Shown here piece after piece: positions 16,232-24,151 of a DNA stretch of 64,000 bases (positions within the stretch are counted from its first letter, which is position 1; the number at the start of each line of letters is the position of its first letter). The notes under the pieces are model-generated. The model saw only the letters and a list, made by a program, of their open reading frames with translations, did no database searches and had not been told where the DNA came from. Origin of the DNA: an uncultured Bacillota bacterium (GTDB taxonomy: Bacteria > Bacillota > Clostridia > Oscillospirales > Oscillospiraceae); NCBI GenBank assembly GCA_947426945.1, contig CANEFX010000005.1, positions 54,109 to 118,108 of the forward strand, given 5' to 3'. The translations under genes were made by a program, and so were the position numbers.

Positions 16232-17137
16232 TTATATTGCCATATCCTTTTTGGGCAGCTTTTCCCAGGCAAAGAGAGGGATCAGCTCCTGGGGAGAGAT
16301 CGCCTGAGACCGGTCGATGAGATTGGCGGCAAGGGCCAGCCTCCCCACCAGCTCCGGGGCGGTATACTGCTTTTGCAGCTGCCCCAGCTCCAGATCCCGG
16401 TCCCGCTTTGCCAGCCTCCGGCCGTCGTGGGCCAGGAGAAGAGGCAGGTGTCCGTACTCCGGGCGGGGCAGGCCCAGCCGCTCCTGGAGCCAGATCTGAC
16501 GGAGGGTGGAGGACATCAGATCGCCCCCCCGCACCACCTGGGTCACACCCATTGCCCTGTCGTCCACCACTACGGCCAGCTGATAGGCAAAAACTCCGTC
16601 GGACCGGCGGAGGATAAAGTCGCCGCAGTCCCGGGCCAGGTTTTCGGCGCAGGAGCCCTGGAGCAGATCGGTGAAAGAGACCTCCGCTTCCGGGACCTGC
16701 ACCCGCCAGGCGGGACGGCGGGTGCGGAACAGCTCCTCCCGATCCGGCTGTGTCAGGCTGCGGCACCGGCCATCGTACACCGCCGCCCCATCGGACCGGT
16801 GGGGAGCGGAGGCGGCCAGGCGCTCGGCCCGGGTACAGAAGCAGGGGTAAATCAGCCCCTGGCGCTCCAGCTCCCGGAAGGCCTCCGCGTAAATATCGGC
16901 CCGGCGGGATTGATATACCGGCTCGTTGTCCCAGTCCAGACCCAGCCACTCCAAATCCCGCATCACCTGGTCGCAATATTCCGGCCGGCACCGGTCCGGG
17001 TCCAGGTCCTCCAGCCGCAGCACCATCCCGCCACCGGCGCTCCGGGCGGCCAGCCAGGCCAGCAGGCAGGACCACAGATTGCCCAGGTGCATCCGCCCGC
17101 TGGGACTGGGGGCAAAGCGGCCAACCACCTTACTCAT
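16232..17137 (-). CDS. gluQ: Glutamyl-Q tRNA(Asp) synthetase
   Basis: A 301-residue truncated class I GluRS-like enzyme: HIGH-like RFAPSPSGRMHLGNL at the start, zinc site CFC...YDGRC (about 100-125) and KMSKS-like AKRDRDLELGQL. It lacks the anticodon-binding domain, so it should glutamylate queuosine in tRNA-Asp. ATG at 17137 overlaps the stop of the upstream zinc-ribbon gene. A tRNA-Asp(GTC) gene lies 30 kb away. Confidence 0.9.
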   Translation of the reverse strand: MSKVVGRFAPSPSGRMHLGNLWSCLLAWLAARSAGGGMVLRLEDLDPDRCRPEYCDQVMRDLEWLGLDWDNEPVYQSRRADIYAEAFRELERQGLIYPCFCTRAERLAASAPHRSDGAAVYDGRCRSLTQPDREELFRTRRPAWRVQVPEAEVSFTDLLQGSCAENLARDCGDFILRRSDGVFAYQLAVVVDDRAMGVTQVVRGGDLMSSTLRQIWLQERLGLPRPEYGHLPLLLAHDGRRLAKRDRDLELGQLQKQYTAPELVGRLALAANLIDRSQAISPQELIPLFAWEKLPKKDMAI

Positions 17138-17336
17138 ACGCCACCACACCCCGTTTACATCTGGCACAGTGCCAGGCGGGCGTACAGCCCATGTTCCAGA
17201 CCTGCTTGGTCAGCCTGACCTCTCCCTCCTTCGGGGGCCAGAGGGCCATCTTCCGCTTCTCCGGGCCGAAGATTGGACTTCTGGAGCTTTGCAGAAATCC
17301 CTCCGCCATCTCTTGATTACACCATGGACACAGCAC
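17130..17336 (-). CDS. Small zinc-ribbon protein (PF20097-like)
   Basis: A 68-residue protein with two CxxC pairs, CPWC near the N-terminus and CARC near the C-terminus, and a hydrophilic middle, resembling the small PF20097/DUF6487 zinc-ribbon family. Function is unknown. The start is GTG at 17336 with GGAGG 7 bases upstream inside the previous gene; it overlaps the zincin stop by one base and the gluQ start by 8, so three genes are tightly coupled. Confidence 0.7.
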   Translation of the reverse strand: MLCPWCNQEMAEGFLQSSRSPIFGPEKRKMALWPPKEGEVRLTKQVWNMGCTPAWHCARCKRGVVAYE

Positions 17337-17719
17337 TACAAATCCTCCTCCCCGTATTCCTCCAACGCCTCCCGCAAAAATTCCAGATCCTTGTCGTCCA
17401 GGGCGTGAAGGCCGGCGGTCTCCTCCAGGTGGTGGGTAAACTCATGGGCCACGGTGGCGAAAATCTCGTCCTTCCAGCCCTCCTCGTCCTCCTCCTCCAG
17501 CAGGGCGGCGAAGGAGCCATAGTACAGCAGGATGTACCGGCCCAGCAGGTCGTGGACATACTCCCCCATGATATACATCTCTCCCGGCGGAAAATCCGGG
17601 TCGGGCAGGGCCTTCTCCTCCAGCTGAACACCCCCGTCCAGATCCTCAAAGAAGGCCTCTGGAAACTCCTGGACGATCTCCTCCAGCCAGTCCCCCATCT
17701 GATCGTAGCTCGGTACCAT
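17336..17719 (-). CDS. Zincin-like metallopeptidase family protein
   Basis: A 127-residue acidic protein with AHEFTHHLEE (HExxH, about residue 91), matching the short predicted metallopeptidase family PF06262. It has no signal peptide. ATG at 17719 is chosen because GGAGGAG ends about 6 bases upstream. Substrate unknown. First gene of the coupled zincin / zinc-ribbon / gluQ set. Confidence 0.85.
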   Translation of the reverse strand: MVPSYDQMGDWLEEIVQEFPEAFFEDLDGGVQLEEKALPDPDFPPGEMYIMGEYVHDLLGRYILLYYGSFAALLEEEDEEGWKDEIFATVAHEFTHHLEETAGLHALDDKDLEFLREALEEYGEEDL

Positions 17720-17800
17720 AATCTCTCCTCCTGGAAGCAAAACGAAGCTTTGCGGCAAAGTTCTTTCGGTTCCTTTTTTCAAGAAGCGAATATCTCGGCG

Positions 17801-19015
17801 TCACGGCGACAGGTCCGCCCTCCGCCGCAGCAGGGACAGGGGCGGCACCTGACAGGGCAGCTTCATACGGAATACCATCTGGGGGTGACGGACCTCCTCC
17901 AGGGACAGGCCGTCCCCGTCCCACAGGGCCTCCACAGTCAAGGCCTGCGGGCGGACGTCGGGCCCCACCAGCTCCAGCACGTCCCCCACGGCAAACTTGT
18001 TGTTCAGGGTGAGCAGGGCGTTCCCGTCCCCGCCGCAGGACTGGACCTTTGCCACGATCTGCCAGTCTCGAACGTAGCGGGCGTCCTCGGTAAACTGCCC
18101 CGGCTGGCCGTAGAAAAAGCCGGTGGAGTAGTGCCGGTGGCTGATGTGCTCCACCTCGTCCCGCCACACCGGGTCCAGGGGGATTCCCGCCGCCGCCGCG
18201 TCGATGGCGTGGCGGTAGGCCCCGGTGACAACGGCGGCGTAATAGGCCGACTTGGCCCGCCCCTCCAGCTTGAGGGAGTCGACCCCGGCGTCCATCAGGT
18301 CGGCCACATGGTCGATCATGCACATGTCCCGGGAGTTCATAATATAGGTCTCCCCGTTCTCCTCATAGACCGGGAAATACTCCCCCGGCCGCTTCTCCTC
18401 CATCAGGGCGTACTGGTAGCGGCAGGGCTGGGCGCAGGCCCCCCGGTTGGAGTCCCGGCCCGTCATGTAGTTGGACAGCAGACACCGCCCGGAGTAGCTG
18501 ACGCACATGGCCCCGTGGGCGAAGGTCTCGATCTCCAGCTCCGGAGGCGTCTTGGCACGGATCTCCCGAATCTCCTCCAGCGACAGCTCCCGGGCCAAGA
18601 TCACCCGGCTGGCCCCCAGATCATGCCAGGCCCGGGCGGCCTGGTAGTTGACGATGCTGGCCTGGGTGGAAATGTGGCACTGGACATGGGGCGCATATTT
18701 TTTTGCCAGGGCCAGCACCCCCACGTCGGCCAGGATCACTGCGTCCGCCTTCAGTTCCTCCAAGTACTCCAGCCACTCCGGCATCCGGGCAATCTCCTCA
18801 TTTCGGGGCATGGTGTTACAGGTGACGTGGATCCTCACTCCGCGGGCGCGGCACAGTGTTGCGGCATCCCTCATCTCCCCAGGGGAGAAGTTGCCGGCGA
18901 AGGAGCGCATTCCAAAAGCATTCCCTGCCAGATAAACGGCGTCCGCGCCGTAGGCCACTGCCATCTGCAGACGCTCCATATCCCCCGCCGGGGCAAGAAG
19001 CTCAATCTTTTTCAT
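17801..19015 (-). CDS. Peptidase U32 family protein
   Basis: A 404-residue U32 protein starting MKKIELLAPAGDMERL and carrying the U32 signature region (ETFAHGAMCVSYSGRCLLSN, then GACAQPCR). U32 proteins include collagenase-like peptidases and tRNA/rRNA hydroxylation enzymes (TrhP, RlhA) with an Fe-S-binding cysteine set; the cysteines around CVSYSGRC and CAQPC fit the latter. ATG at 19015 follows AAGGAGAG. It is separated from mltG by a terminator. Confidence 0.88.
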   Translation of the reverse strand: MKKIELLAPAGDMERLQMAVAYGADAVYLAGNAFGMRSFAGNFSPGEMRDAATLCRARGVRIHVTCNTMPRNEEIARMPEWLEYLEELKADAVILADVGVLALAKKYAPHVQCHISTQASIVNYQAARAWHDLGASRVILARELSLEEIREIRAKTPPELEIETFAHGAMCVSYSGRCLLSNYMTGRDSNRGACAQPCRYQYALMEEKRPGEYFPVYEENGETYIMNSRDMCMIDHVADLMDAGVDSLKLEGRAKSAYYAAVVTGAYRHAIDAAAAGIPLDPVWRDEVEHISHRHYSTGFFYGQPGQFTEDARYVRDWQIVAKVQSCGGDGNALLTLNNKFAVGDVLELVGPDVRPQALTVEALWDGDGLSLEEVRHPQMVFRMKLPCQVPPLSLLRRRADLSP

Positions 19016-19028
19016 AGTATCTCTCCTT

Positions 19029-19063
19029 AAAAATATCCACCGGCGGCGCCGGTGGATATTTTT
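19029..19063. terminator. Terminator after mltG
   Basis: Perfect 17-bp stem AAAAATATCCACCGGCG/CGCCGGTGGATATTTTT, immediately past the mltG stop; T runs occur on both strands. Confidence 0.9.
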
Positions 19064-19064
19064 C

Positions 19065-20225
19065 CTATTTGTACCGCTCCTGACTGCCAATAAACTTTTG
19101 CAGCTGGTCATAGGTGCGGAAGAAGTGATGAATGTTATCGTCGCCCAAAGCGTAGTAATAATCCTTACTGTCCGAGGGATTCAGGGCAGCCACAATGGAC
19201 TCCATACCCGGATTAGCGATGGGGCCGGGGGGCAGACCCTTATACATATACGTGTTGTAGGGGGAATCGATCTCCCGGTCGGATGCGACAGGCTCCCTTC
19301 CGCCGTTGATATAGAACAGGGTAGCGTCAACCTGAAGGAAGCCCTGGGTCCCGGCGTCCGGATTTTTCAGCCTGTTGTGAATGACGGCAGAGATGTCCGT
19401 CCGGTCCTCGCTGGTAGCCTCGCGCTCAATCAGAGAGGCGATAGTGAGCACCTCCCGCAGGGAGTAGTCCGTCTGTTCCACCTGTGCCCGGATACTGTCG
19501 CCCACCTGGCTGTCGAAATAGACCAGCAGCTTGTTGAGCGCGTACACCGGGTCGTGAGGGGTATAAAACTCATAGGTGGCCGGCATCAGATAGCCCTCCA
19601 GCCGGTGGTAGTCGCCCAGAGGGATGCCCTGCAGGAAGGAGAAGGCGTAGTCGTGGGTGGCCGCCGCCTCCTGCAGCTCCTCCACGGCAGCCACTCCCTT
19701 TTCCGCCAGCAGGGCAAATATCTGATCGGTGTTATAGCCCTCCGGTATAACAATCTTCACCAGGGAGCGGTTGGCGGAATTGGCTTGCATGCCGGCCAGC
19801 AGGGCCCGATAGTCCATGTCGGTATTCAGGGTATAGGTGCCGGGGGCCAGCTTGTCCTTTTTATGGGTCAGGGAGGCAAAGAGGTCAAAGAGGAATCTGT
19901 ACTCGATCATCCCCTCATCCTTCAGCCGGCCCGCCACATCGTCGAACTCCTCCTCCGGCGTAATGGTAAAGGTAATTTCCCTGTAATCCTTGTTCAAAGC
20001 CAGCACGTCCCCTGCGGCGACCCAGCCCACGCAGGCCAGCAGAACAGACACGCCAATTACCACTGTCACATACAGCAGGACCAGGGCGGCGGTACGGCCG
20101 GCGGAACGCCGCTTCTTCTTTCTGGGACGCCGCGGCGGCTCCCGCTCCTCCCGGGAGGCGGGACGGGCTTCCCGCTCCGGGCGGGAGGGGCGGCGTTCTC
20201 TGGGCTCGTAATAATCCTGAGGCAT
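19065..20225 (-). CDS. mltG: Endolytic murein transglycosylase MltG
   Basis: A 386-residue YceG protein: basic, Arg/Glu-rich cytoplasmic tail (1-45), one membrane helix (about 46-68), LysM-like subdomain and the YceG domain with catalytic Glu in IASLIEREAT and the late GLPPGPIANPG and YYYALGDDNIHHF motifs. It cuts nascent glycan strands at the membrane. ATG at 20225 has AGGAG 8 bases upstream. The charged cytoplasmic tail is longer than in E. coli. Confidence 0.95.
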   Translation of the reverse strand: MPQDYYEPRERRPSRPEREARPASREEREPPRRPRKKKRRSAGRTAALVLLYVTVVIGVSVLLACVGWVAAGDVLALNKDYREITFTITPEEEFDDVAGRLKDEGMIEYRFLFDLFASLTHKKDKLAPGTYTLNTDMDYRALLAGMQANSANRSLVKIVIPEGYNTDQIFALLAEKGVAAVEELQEAAATHDYAFSFLQGIPLGDYHRLEGYLMPATYEFYTPHDPVYALNKLLVYFDSQVGDSIRAQVEQTDYSLREVLTIASLIEREATSEDRTDISAVIHNRLKNPDAGTQGFLQVDATLFYINGGREPVASDREIDSPYNTYMYKGLPPGPIANPGMESIVAALNPSDSKDYYYALGDDNIHHFFRTYDQLQKFIGSQERYK

Positions 20226-20344
20226 AGGGTCAGCTCCTAACAAATTTTTCCCGCGCCTCTGTCACCAGGGACAAGAGGGGGCCATAGAATGGTACAGAAC
20301 GCGGGGACAGCGTCCCGGCGCGATTTTAAAAGAGGTGAAGTATC

Positions 20345-20536
20345 ATGTTCTGTGGGAACAACGGTTGGGGCGGCAACAGCGCGCTGTGGATCATCATCCT
20401 GATCATCATCCTGTTCGGCTGGGGCGGTAATGGCTGCGGCTGCAACAACAACTGTGGCTGTGGTTGCAACAATAACTGCGGCTGCGGCTGTAATAACGAC
20501 TGTGGCTGCGGCTGCGACAACGACTGCGGCTGCTGA
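20345..20536 (+). CDS. Small membrane peptide with Cys-Gly-Asn tandem repeats
   Basis: A 63-residue peptide: MFCGNNGWGG, a hydrophobic helix (about 13-25, ALWIIILIIILFGW) and a tail of four near-identical CGCGCNN(N/D)-type octapeptides containing nearly all the cysteines. AGAGGTG lies 7 bases before the ATG. The layout resembles the tiny membrane or coat-associated peptides of spore formers, but I cannot name a family. CATAGAATG upstream (20285-20293) loosely resembles a sporulation-sigma -10. Metal binding or spore-coat cross-linking are guesses. Confidence 0.65.
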   Translation: MFCGNNGWGGNSALWIIILIIILFGWGGNGCGCNNNCGCGCNNNCGCGCNNDCGCGCDNDCGC

Positions 20537-20589
20537 GCGCTACACAGCGGAAGGAGCGGGAGAGCAATCTTCCGCTCTTCTCCATTTTC

Positions 20590-21165
20590 TCAAAAGGACA
20601 GGCTCTCCTCCTCGGTGAGCAGCAGATCCACCCTGGAGTCGTGGGCCTCGACAGGCACCCGGTCCTGGAGGACCGCCTCCCGGCACAGCCCGATCTTCAT
20701 CCCGGAAAATCCCTCCAGCCAGCGGTCATAGTAGCCGCCGCCAAAGCCCAGGCGGTATCCCCGCCTGTCATAACATACAGCAGGCACCAGCGCCAGATCA
20801 ACGCGCTCCCGCTCCATCAGCGGGCAATTCTCCCCCGGCTCGAAAATGCCGAAGGAGACCGGCACCAGGGGCTTGTCCGGATCGTAGCGGCGCACCTCCA
20901 TCCGGCGGCCGGGCAGCATGCGGGGCAGGCCAACCGCCTTTCCTCGGACAATCAGATTCCGAATCAGGCGGGCGGTCTCCGGCTCCTTTCCGGAGATGCC
21001 CCAAAAGGCAAAGACCGTTCGGGCTGCCTCCACCTGGGGCAGGGCCAGAAACCTGGAAAAAAGGGCGTCGTCACTCCGGCGCAGCGCCTCCGGGCTCAGG
21101 AGGGAAAGCTGTTCCCGCACCCGGCGGCGCAGCTCCTTTTTCTCCAGCTCAATAGTAGATGCCAT
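20590..21165 (-). CDS. 5-formyltetrahydrofolate cyclo-ligase
   Basis: A 191-residue protein with an N-terminal KKELRRRVREQL stretch, FAFWGISGKEPET and the ATP/folate signature RLGFGGGYYDRWLE. It converts 5-formyl-THF to 5,10-methenyl-THF with ATP. ATG at 21165 lies inside the end of the upstream DJ-1 gene (17-base overlap), implying coupling. Confidence 0.93.
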   Translation of the reverse strand: MASTIELEKKELRRRVREQLSLLSPEALRRSDDALFSRFLALPQVEAARTVFAFWGISGKEPETARLIRNLIVRGKAVGLPRMLPGRRMEVRRYDPDKPLVPVSFGIFEPGENCPLMERERVDLALVPAVCYDRRGYRLGFGGGYYDRWLEGFSGMKIGLCREAVLQDRVPVEAHDSRVDLLLTEEESLSF

Positions 21166-21688
21166 GGCGCACCCGGTCCGACTCGGCCGTGCCGGCCAGA
21201 ACCTCTGCCAGGGCCAGGCCAAAGTCAATTGCGGAGCCGGCAGCCCGCCCGGTGATGATTTTTCCGTCCACAATTACGCCTGGGGCTGTCTGGACCTGCG
21301 CGCCGGCAAGCCCGTCCTCCATGCCGGGGTAGCAGATGGCTTTCTTACCCTCCAGCAGGCCCCATTTTCCCAGCAAAGTGGGGGCGGCGCAAATGGCGGC
21401 CACCCAGATATCCCGCTTGACTGCCTCCCGGACAAGCTCCTCCACCTTGGGTTCCCTGCCCAGGTTCTGATAACCCGGCCCGCCCCCGGGCAGAACAAGC
21501 ATATCCGCCCGGGACAGGTCCATCTCCTCCAGAGTGACGTCGGCGGTGACGGTGATTCCATGGCTGCCGGGGACAGGCTCCTTTGTCAGAGACACCAAGG
21601 CGGTCTCAATGTTCGCCCGGCGGAGCAGGTCGGCAGGCGCCAGGGCCTCCACCTCCTCAAAGCCGGGCGCTAACAGAATGTACACCAT
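21149..21688 (-). CDS. DJ-1/PfpI family protein
   Basis: A 179-residue DJ-1 protein: start MVYILLAPGFEEVEAL, conserved Glu in GFEEVEA, nucleophile-elbow Cys in AAICAAP (about residue 100), then TGRAAGSAIDFGLAL. Members act as glyoxalase/deglycase-type or stress proteins; the exact activity is unknown. ATG at 21688 is chosen because GAAAGGAG lies just upstream, inside a longer TTG-started frame. Confidence 0.92.
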   Translation of the reverse strand: MVYILLAPGFEEVEALAPADLLRRANIETALVSLTKEPVPGSHGITVTADVTLEEMDLSRADMLVLPGGGPGYQNLGREPKVEELVREAVKRDIWVAAICAAPTLLGKWGLLEGKKAICYPGMEDGLAGAQVQTAPGVIVDGKIITGRAAGSAIDFGLALAEVLAGTAESDRVRHGIYY

Positions 21689-21741
21689 AATTTTTTCTCC
21701 TTTCAAACGGCCTTCTTCGCAAAAGGAGGCGCTTCACGCCC

Positions 21742-22467
21742 CTACGGTCTCTGTTTCAGCCGCTTTCCCGCCGCCTTTACCAGCACCAGGGGGAGCCTGG
21801 CCATGCGGCCCGCCCGCCAGGGCTCCTTTTTCAGTCGATAGGCCCACTCCAGGCCCAGATTCTGCCAGACCTCCGGGGCCCGTTCCACTCTGCCTGCAAA
21901 GACGTCCAGCACGCCCCCCAGGCCAACGGCCAGCCGGGCGCCGGTGTGCCGGCCCCACCGGGCCATCCACTTCTCCTGCTTGGGGGAACCCAGGCAGACA
22001 AAGAGCAGGTCTGGCCGGGCGGCGGCCACCTTGAGGAGGGCCTCCTCCTCGTCCCTGAAGTAGCCGTCCTGCACGCCGCACAGGGTAATATTCGGGTGCC
22101 GCTCCACAATGCGGCGGCCGGCCTCCTCGGCCACGCCGGGCTTGGCCCCCAGCAGATAGAGCCGCCCTCCCCGCCGGTTGAGGCAGGATAGCATGTCCTC
22201 CGCAAAGCCGATGCCGGTGACCCGCCCCTTCAGGGGCGTTCCCTGAATTTTCGCGGAGTAGATCACCCCGATGCCGTCGGCCAAAACCAGGTCCGCTCCG
22301 TTGAGCACCTGGAGAAACTCCCGGTCCTTCTCCGCTGTCAGAAGAAACTCCGGATTAGGGGTCACCACATAGTGAAATTTGTCCTCCTCCAGCAGAGCAG
22401 CTCCCGCCTGAACGGCCTCCTCCCGGGTGAGATCGTCAAAACAAACGCCTAAAACCTCTTTTTTCAA
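21742..22467 (-). CDS. WecG/TagA/CpsF family glycosyltransferase
   Basis: A 241-residue GT26 enzyme with NPEFLLTAEKD, LADGIGVIYSAK (catalytic Asp), GAKPGVAEEAG and FVCLGSPKQEKWMA. It should add ManNAc or a related sugar to an undecaprenyl-PP-linked acceptor in wall-polymer synthesis. TTG at 22467 has GGAGG 5 bases upstream and is preferred over GTG 22479, which overlaps that RBS. No other wall-polymer genes are adjacent. Confidence 0.9.
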   Translation of the reverse strand: MKKEVLGVCFDDLTREEAVQAGAALLEEDKFHYVVTPNPEFLLTAEKDREFLQVLNGADLVLADGIGVIYSAKIQGTPLKGRVTGIGFAEDMLSCLNRRGGRLYLLGAKPGVAEEAGRRIVERHPNITLCGVQDGYFRDEEEALLKVAAARPDLLFVCLGSPKQEKWMARWGRHTGARLAVGLGGVLDVFAGRVERAPEVWQNLGLEWAYRLKKEPWRAGRMARLPLVLVKAAGKRLKQRP

Positions 22468-22667
22468 ACATACCTCCACGCGCCTGTGGGCGCTTTTTCT
22501 CCCATACCCCGTTTTGTCCGTCAGAGTGATGTTTCCCCGGCGGACAGCCGCTCAAACAGGGACAGGCACACTTTTCCTTATACTGTCGGTTATTTTACCA
22601 TGAGACGGCGGAAAAGTCTATGAAAATTCCATGAAGGTTTTTTTAATATGGGGGAAATTTTTTGTCT

Positions 22668-22764
22668 CCTTTTGTAACCGCGCCGTAATTTGACGCTCTT
22701 TTTTCTCGTGCCCGCCCGGAGGGCGGACATTACCCCTTTTGTAACCACACTGTAACTTGACGCT
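22668..22764 (+). repeat. Duplicated 30-bp promoter segment upstream of blaI
   Basis: CCTTTTGTAACC....GTAA.TTGACGCT occurs at 22668-22697 and again at 22735-22764, 67 bp apart, with only four differences, all transitions. Each copy carries a TTGACG -35-like hexamer. The remaining intergenic sequence from 22468 on holds no gene that I can see. Confidence 0.8.
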
Positions 22765-22806
22765 TATCTACTTCAAGTGTAGTATAATAATCAACTACAA
22801 TTGAAG
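22757..22806 (+). promoter_or_regulatory. blaI promoter and BlaI-type operator
   Basis: TTGACG (22757-22762) and TATAAT (22783-22788; TAGTAT at 22780 gives a better 17-bp spacer) are embedded in an inverted repeat CTTCAAGTGTAGT (22771-22783) / ACTACAATTGAAG (22794-22806), 12 of 13 bases paired. The TGTAGT/ACTACA half-sites match the known BlaI/MecI operator type, so autorepression is likely. Confidence 0.75.
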
Positions 22807-22820
22807 TGGATGTGATCGCA

Positions 22821-23192
22821 GTGAAACGGCTTCCCGACACCGAGCTTGAAGTGATGAAGGCCCTGTGGGCTACCGGTCCCGACACCCCCCGGGCCCTTTT
22901 GGAGGCGCGTCTGGCCCCCTTCGGCTGGGCCTCCAACACGGTCAACACCTATCTCTCCCGGCTGGCGGACAAGGGCTTTGTGGCCGTCCGGCGAGAGGGG
23001 AAAAGCAACCTGTACACCCCTCTGGTGGGTCAGGAGGCGTATCAGGCATTTGACAGCCGGGCGGTGCTGAATCGGCTGTACGGCTCTCCCCGGAATTTCG
23101 TGGCCGCCCTGGCCCGGGACGGGATGCGCCAGGACGAGCTGGAGGAGCTGCGGACCCTCCTGGACCAGCTGAACGGAGGGCAGAGCCAATGA
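22821..23192 (+). CDS. blaI: BlaI/MecI/CopY family repressor
   Basis: A 123-residue winged-helix repressor: KRLPDTELEVMKALWATG, recognition helix in WASNTVNTYLSRLADKG and wing VRREGKSNLYTPL, then a C-terminal dimerisation helix. GTG at 22821 is chosen to give the usual N-terminus; GTG 22806 would lie on the operator. The SD is weak. It overlaps the M56 peptidase gene by 4 bases (ATGA). In the family, BlaR1 signalling leads to BlaI cleavage and derepression. Confidence 0.92.
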   Translation: MKRLPDTELEVMKALWATGPDTPRALLEARLAPFGWASNTVNTYLSRLADKGFVAVRREGKSNLYTPLVGQEAYQAFDSRAVLNRLYGSPRNFVAALARDGMRQDELEELRTLLDQLNGGQSQ

Positions 23193-24097
23193 ATTCCATT
23201 CTCCTCACTCTGGGGGCTCTCACCCTGGGCGGCTCCGCCGCCGTCCTTCTGCTGGCCTTTGCCGGCCGCTCCACCCGGGGCCGCTATGGGGCCAGGTGGC
23301 GGTGCTGGGGCTGGCTGCTGCTGTGCCTGCGGCTGGCCGTCCCTCTGCCTCTGGTCTTTCGCGGAGAGACCCGGGCTCCCATTCAGGTGGACATCCCCAA
23401 CCCTCCCGCCGTCACCCAACCCGCCGTCCCTCCCCATACGTCCGATCTGCCGGGAGATTCTCCGGAGCCTCCCGCGCCGTCTCAGGGGCCGCAGGGGGCG
23501 CAAAGCCAGCCGAACCCCTCGGAAAGCGACTCCCCGTCAACGCCTTTGCCGCCGGAGCGGAAAACAGACCCCGCCCGAATCATTCTGGGCGTGTGGCTGC
23601 TGGGGGCCGCGGGAACGCTGGCCTGGGGCGGGATTGCCCACCTTCGCTTTCTATCCTTTCTGCGCCGGTGGTCCGCTCCCGTGTCCGACGGGGAGGCGGT
23701 GGCCGCCTTCAACCGCCTGGGGGACCAGCTGGGCCTGGACCGGCGGCCCCGGCTGCTGGTGTGCCAGGGGCTGAAGGTGCCCATGCTGGCCGGGATCTTC
23801 CGCCCCGCCATCCTCCTGCCCCAGGGGAATATCTCCGGGGAGGAGCTGGGATTCTCCCTGCTCCACGAGCTCACCCACTACCGCCGCCGGGATATCTGGC
23901 TGAAAACCCTGGCCATGTGGGTCAACGCCCTGCACTGGTTCAACCCTCTGATGTGGCATATGGTCCGGCTGGTAGAGCGAGACACCGAGCTGGCCTGCGA
24001 CGAGGACGCTCTGCGCCGCCTGTCCCGGTCGGACTACTCCGCTTACGGCCAGACCATCCTGTCCGCCGTGGCCCGACTGCAGAACAGAGCCGACTGA
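23189..24097 (+). CDS. BlaR1-like M56 peptidase lacking the C-terminal ectodomain
   Basis: A 302-residue membrane protein: two N-terminal helices, a Pro/Ser-rich loop (about 68-128), a third helix and the M56 zinc peptidase with LLHELTHYRRRD and ERDTELACDEDAL. It stops at about the point where full-length clostridial M56 sensors continue into a last membrane helix and an extracellular sensor domain. The five following lipoproteins carry a matching juxtamembrane segment (see findings). It probably activates BlaI cleavage, but what it senses is unclear. Confidence 0.88.
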   Translation: MNSILLTLGALTLGGSAAVLLLAFAGRSTRGRYGARWRCWGWLLLCLRLAVPLPLVFRGETRAPIQVDIPNPPAVTQPAVPPHTSDLPGDSPEPPAPSQGPQGAQSQPNPSESDSPSTPLPPERKTDPARIILGVWLLGAAGTLAWGGIAHLRFLSFLRRWSAPVSDGEAVAAFNRLGDQLGLDRRPRLLVCQGLKVPMLAGIFRPAILLPQGNISGEELGFSLLHELTHYRRRDIWLKTLAMWVNALHWFNPLMWHMVRLVERDTELACDEDALRRLSRSDYSAYGQTILSAVARLQNRAD

Positions 24098-24105
24098 GCG
24101 CGGAA

Positions 24106-24129
24106 AAGCCTCCTTTCAAAGGGAGGCTT
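24106..24129 (+). repeat. Short hairpin AAGCCTCC...GGAGGCTT
   Basis: An 8-bp inverted repeat with an 8-base loop, 9 bases after the truncated M56 stop and directly before the RBS of the first lipoprotein. Its left half matches the terminal repeat of the MITE-like elements at 799 and 1781 (AAGCCTCCTTT.CAAAGG). No T tract, so probably not a terminator. Confidence 0.6.
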
Positions 24130-24151
24130 GACACGAAAGGAGCTCTTCCAA

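Noticed and set aside
17273..19030. A long plus-strand open frame opposite the U32 and zincin genes
   Set aside because: Antisense shadow of well-supported minus-strand genes; no RBS or recognisable domain.
20285..20293. Sporulation sigma factor -10 (CATAGAATG) before the Cys-repeat peptide
   Set aside because: Only a loose match with no convincing -35; mentioned in the gene entry but not listed as a promoter.
20435..20533. Short CRISPR-like tandem repeats
   Set aside because: The 24-bp periodicity has no spacers and is coding sequence for Cys/Gly/Asn repeats.
22806..22820. Upstream GTG start for blaI
   Set aside because: It lies at the end of the operator palindrome and adds residues absent from usual BlaI N-termini.
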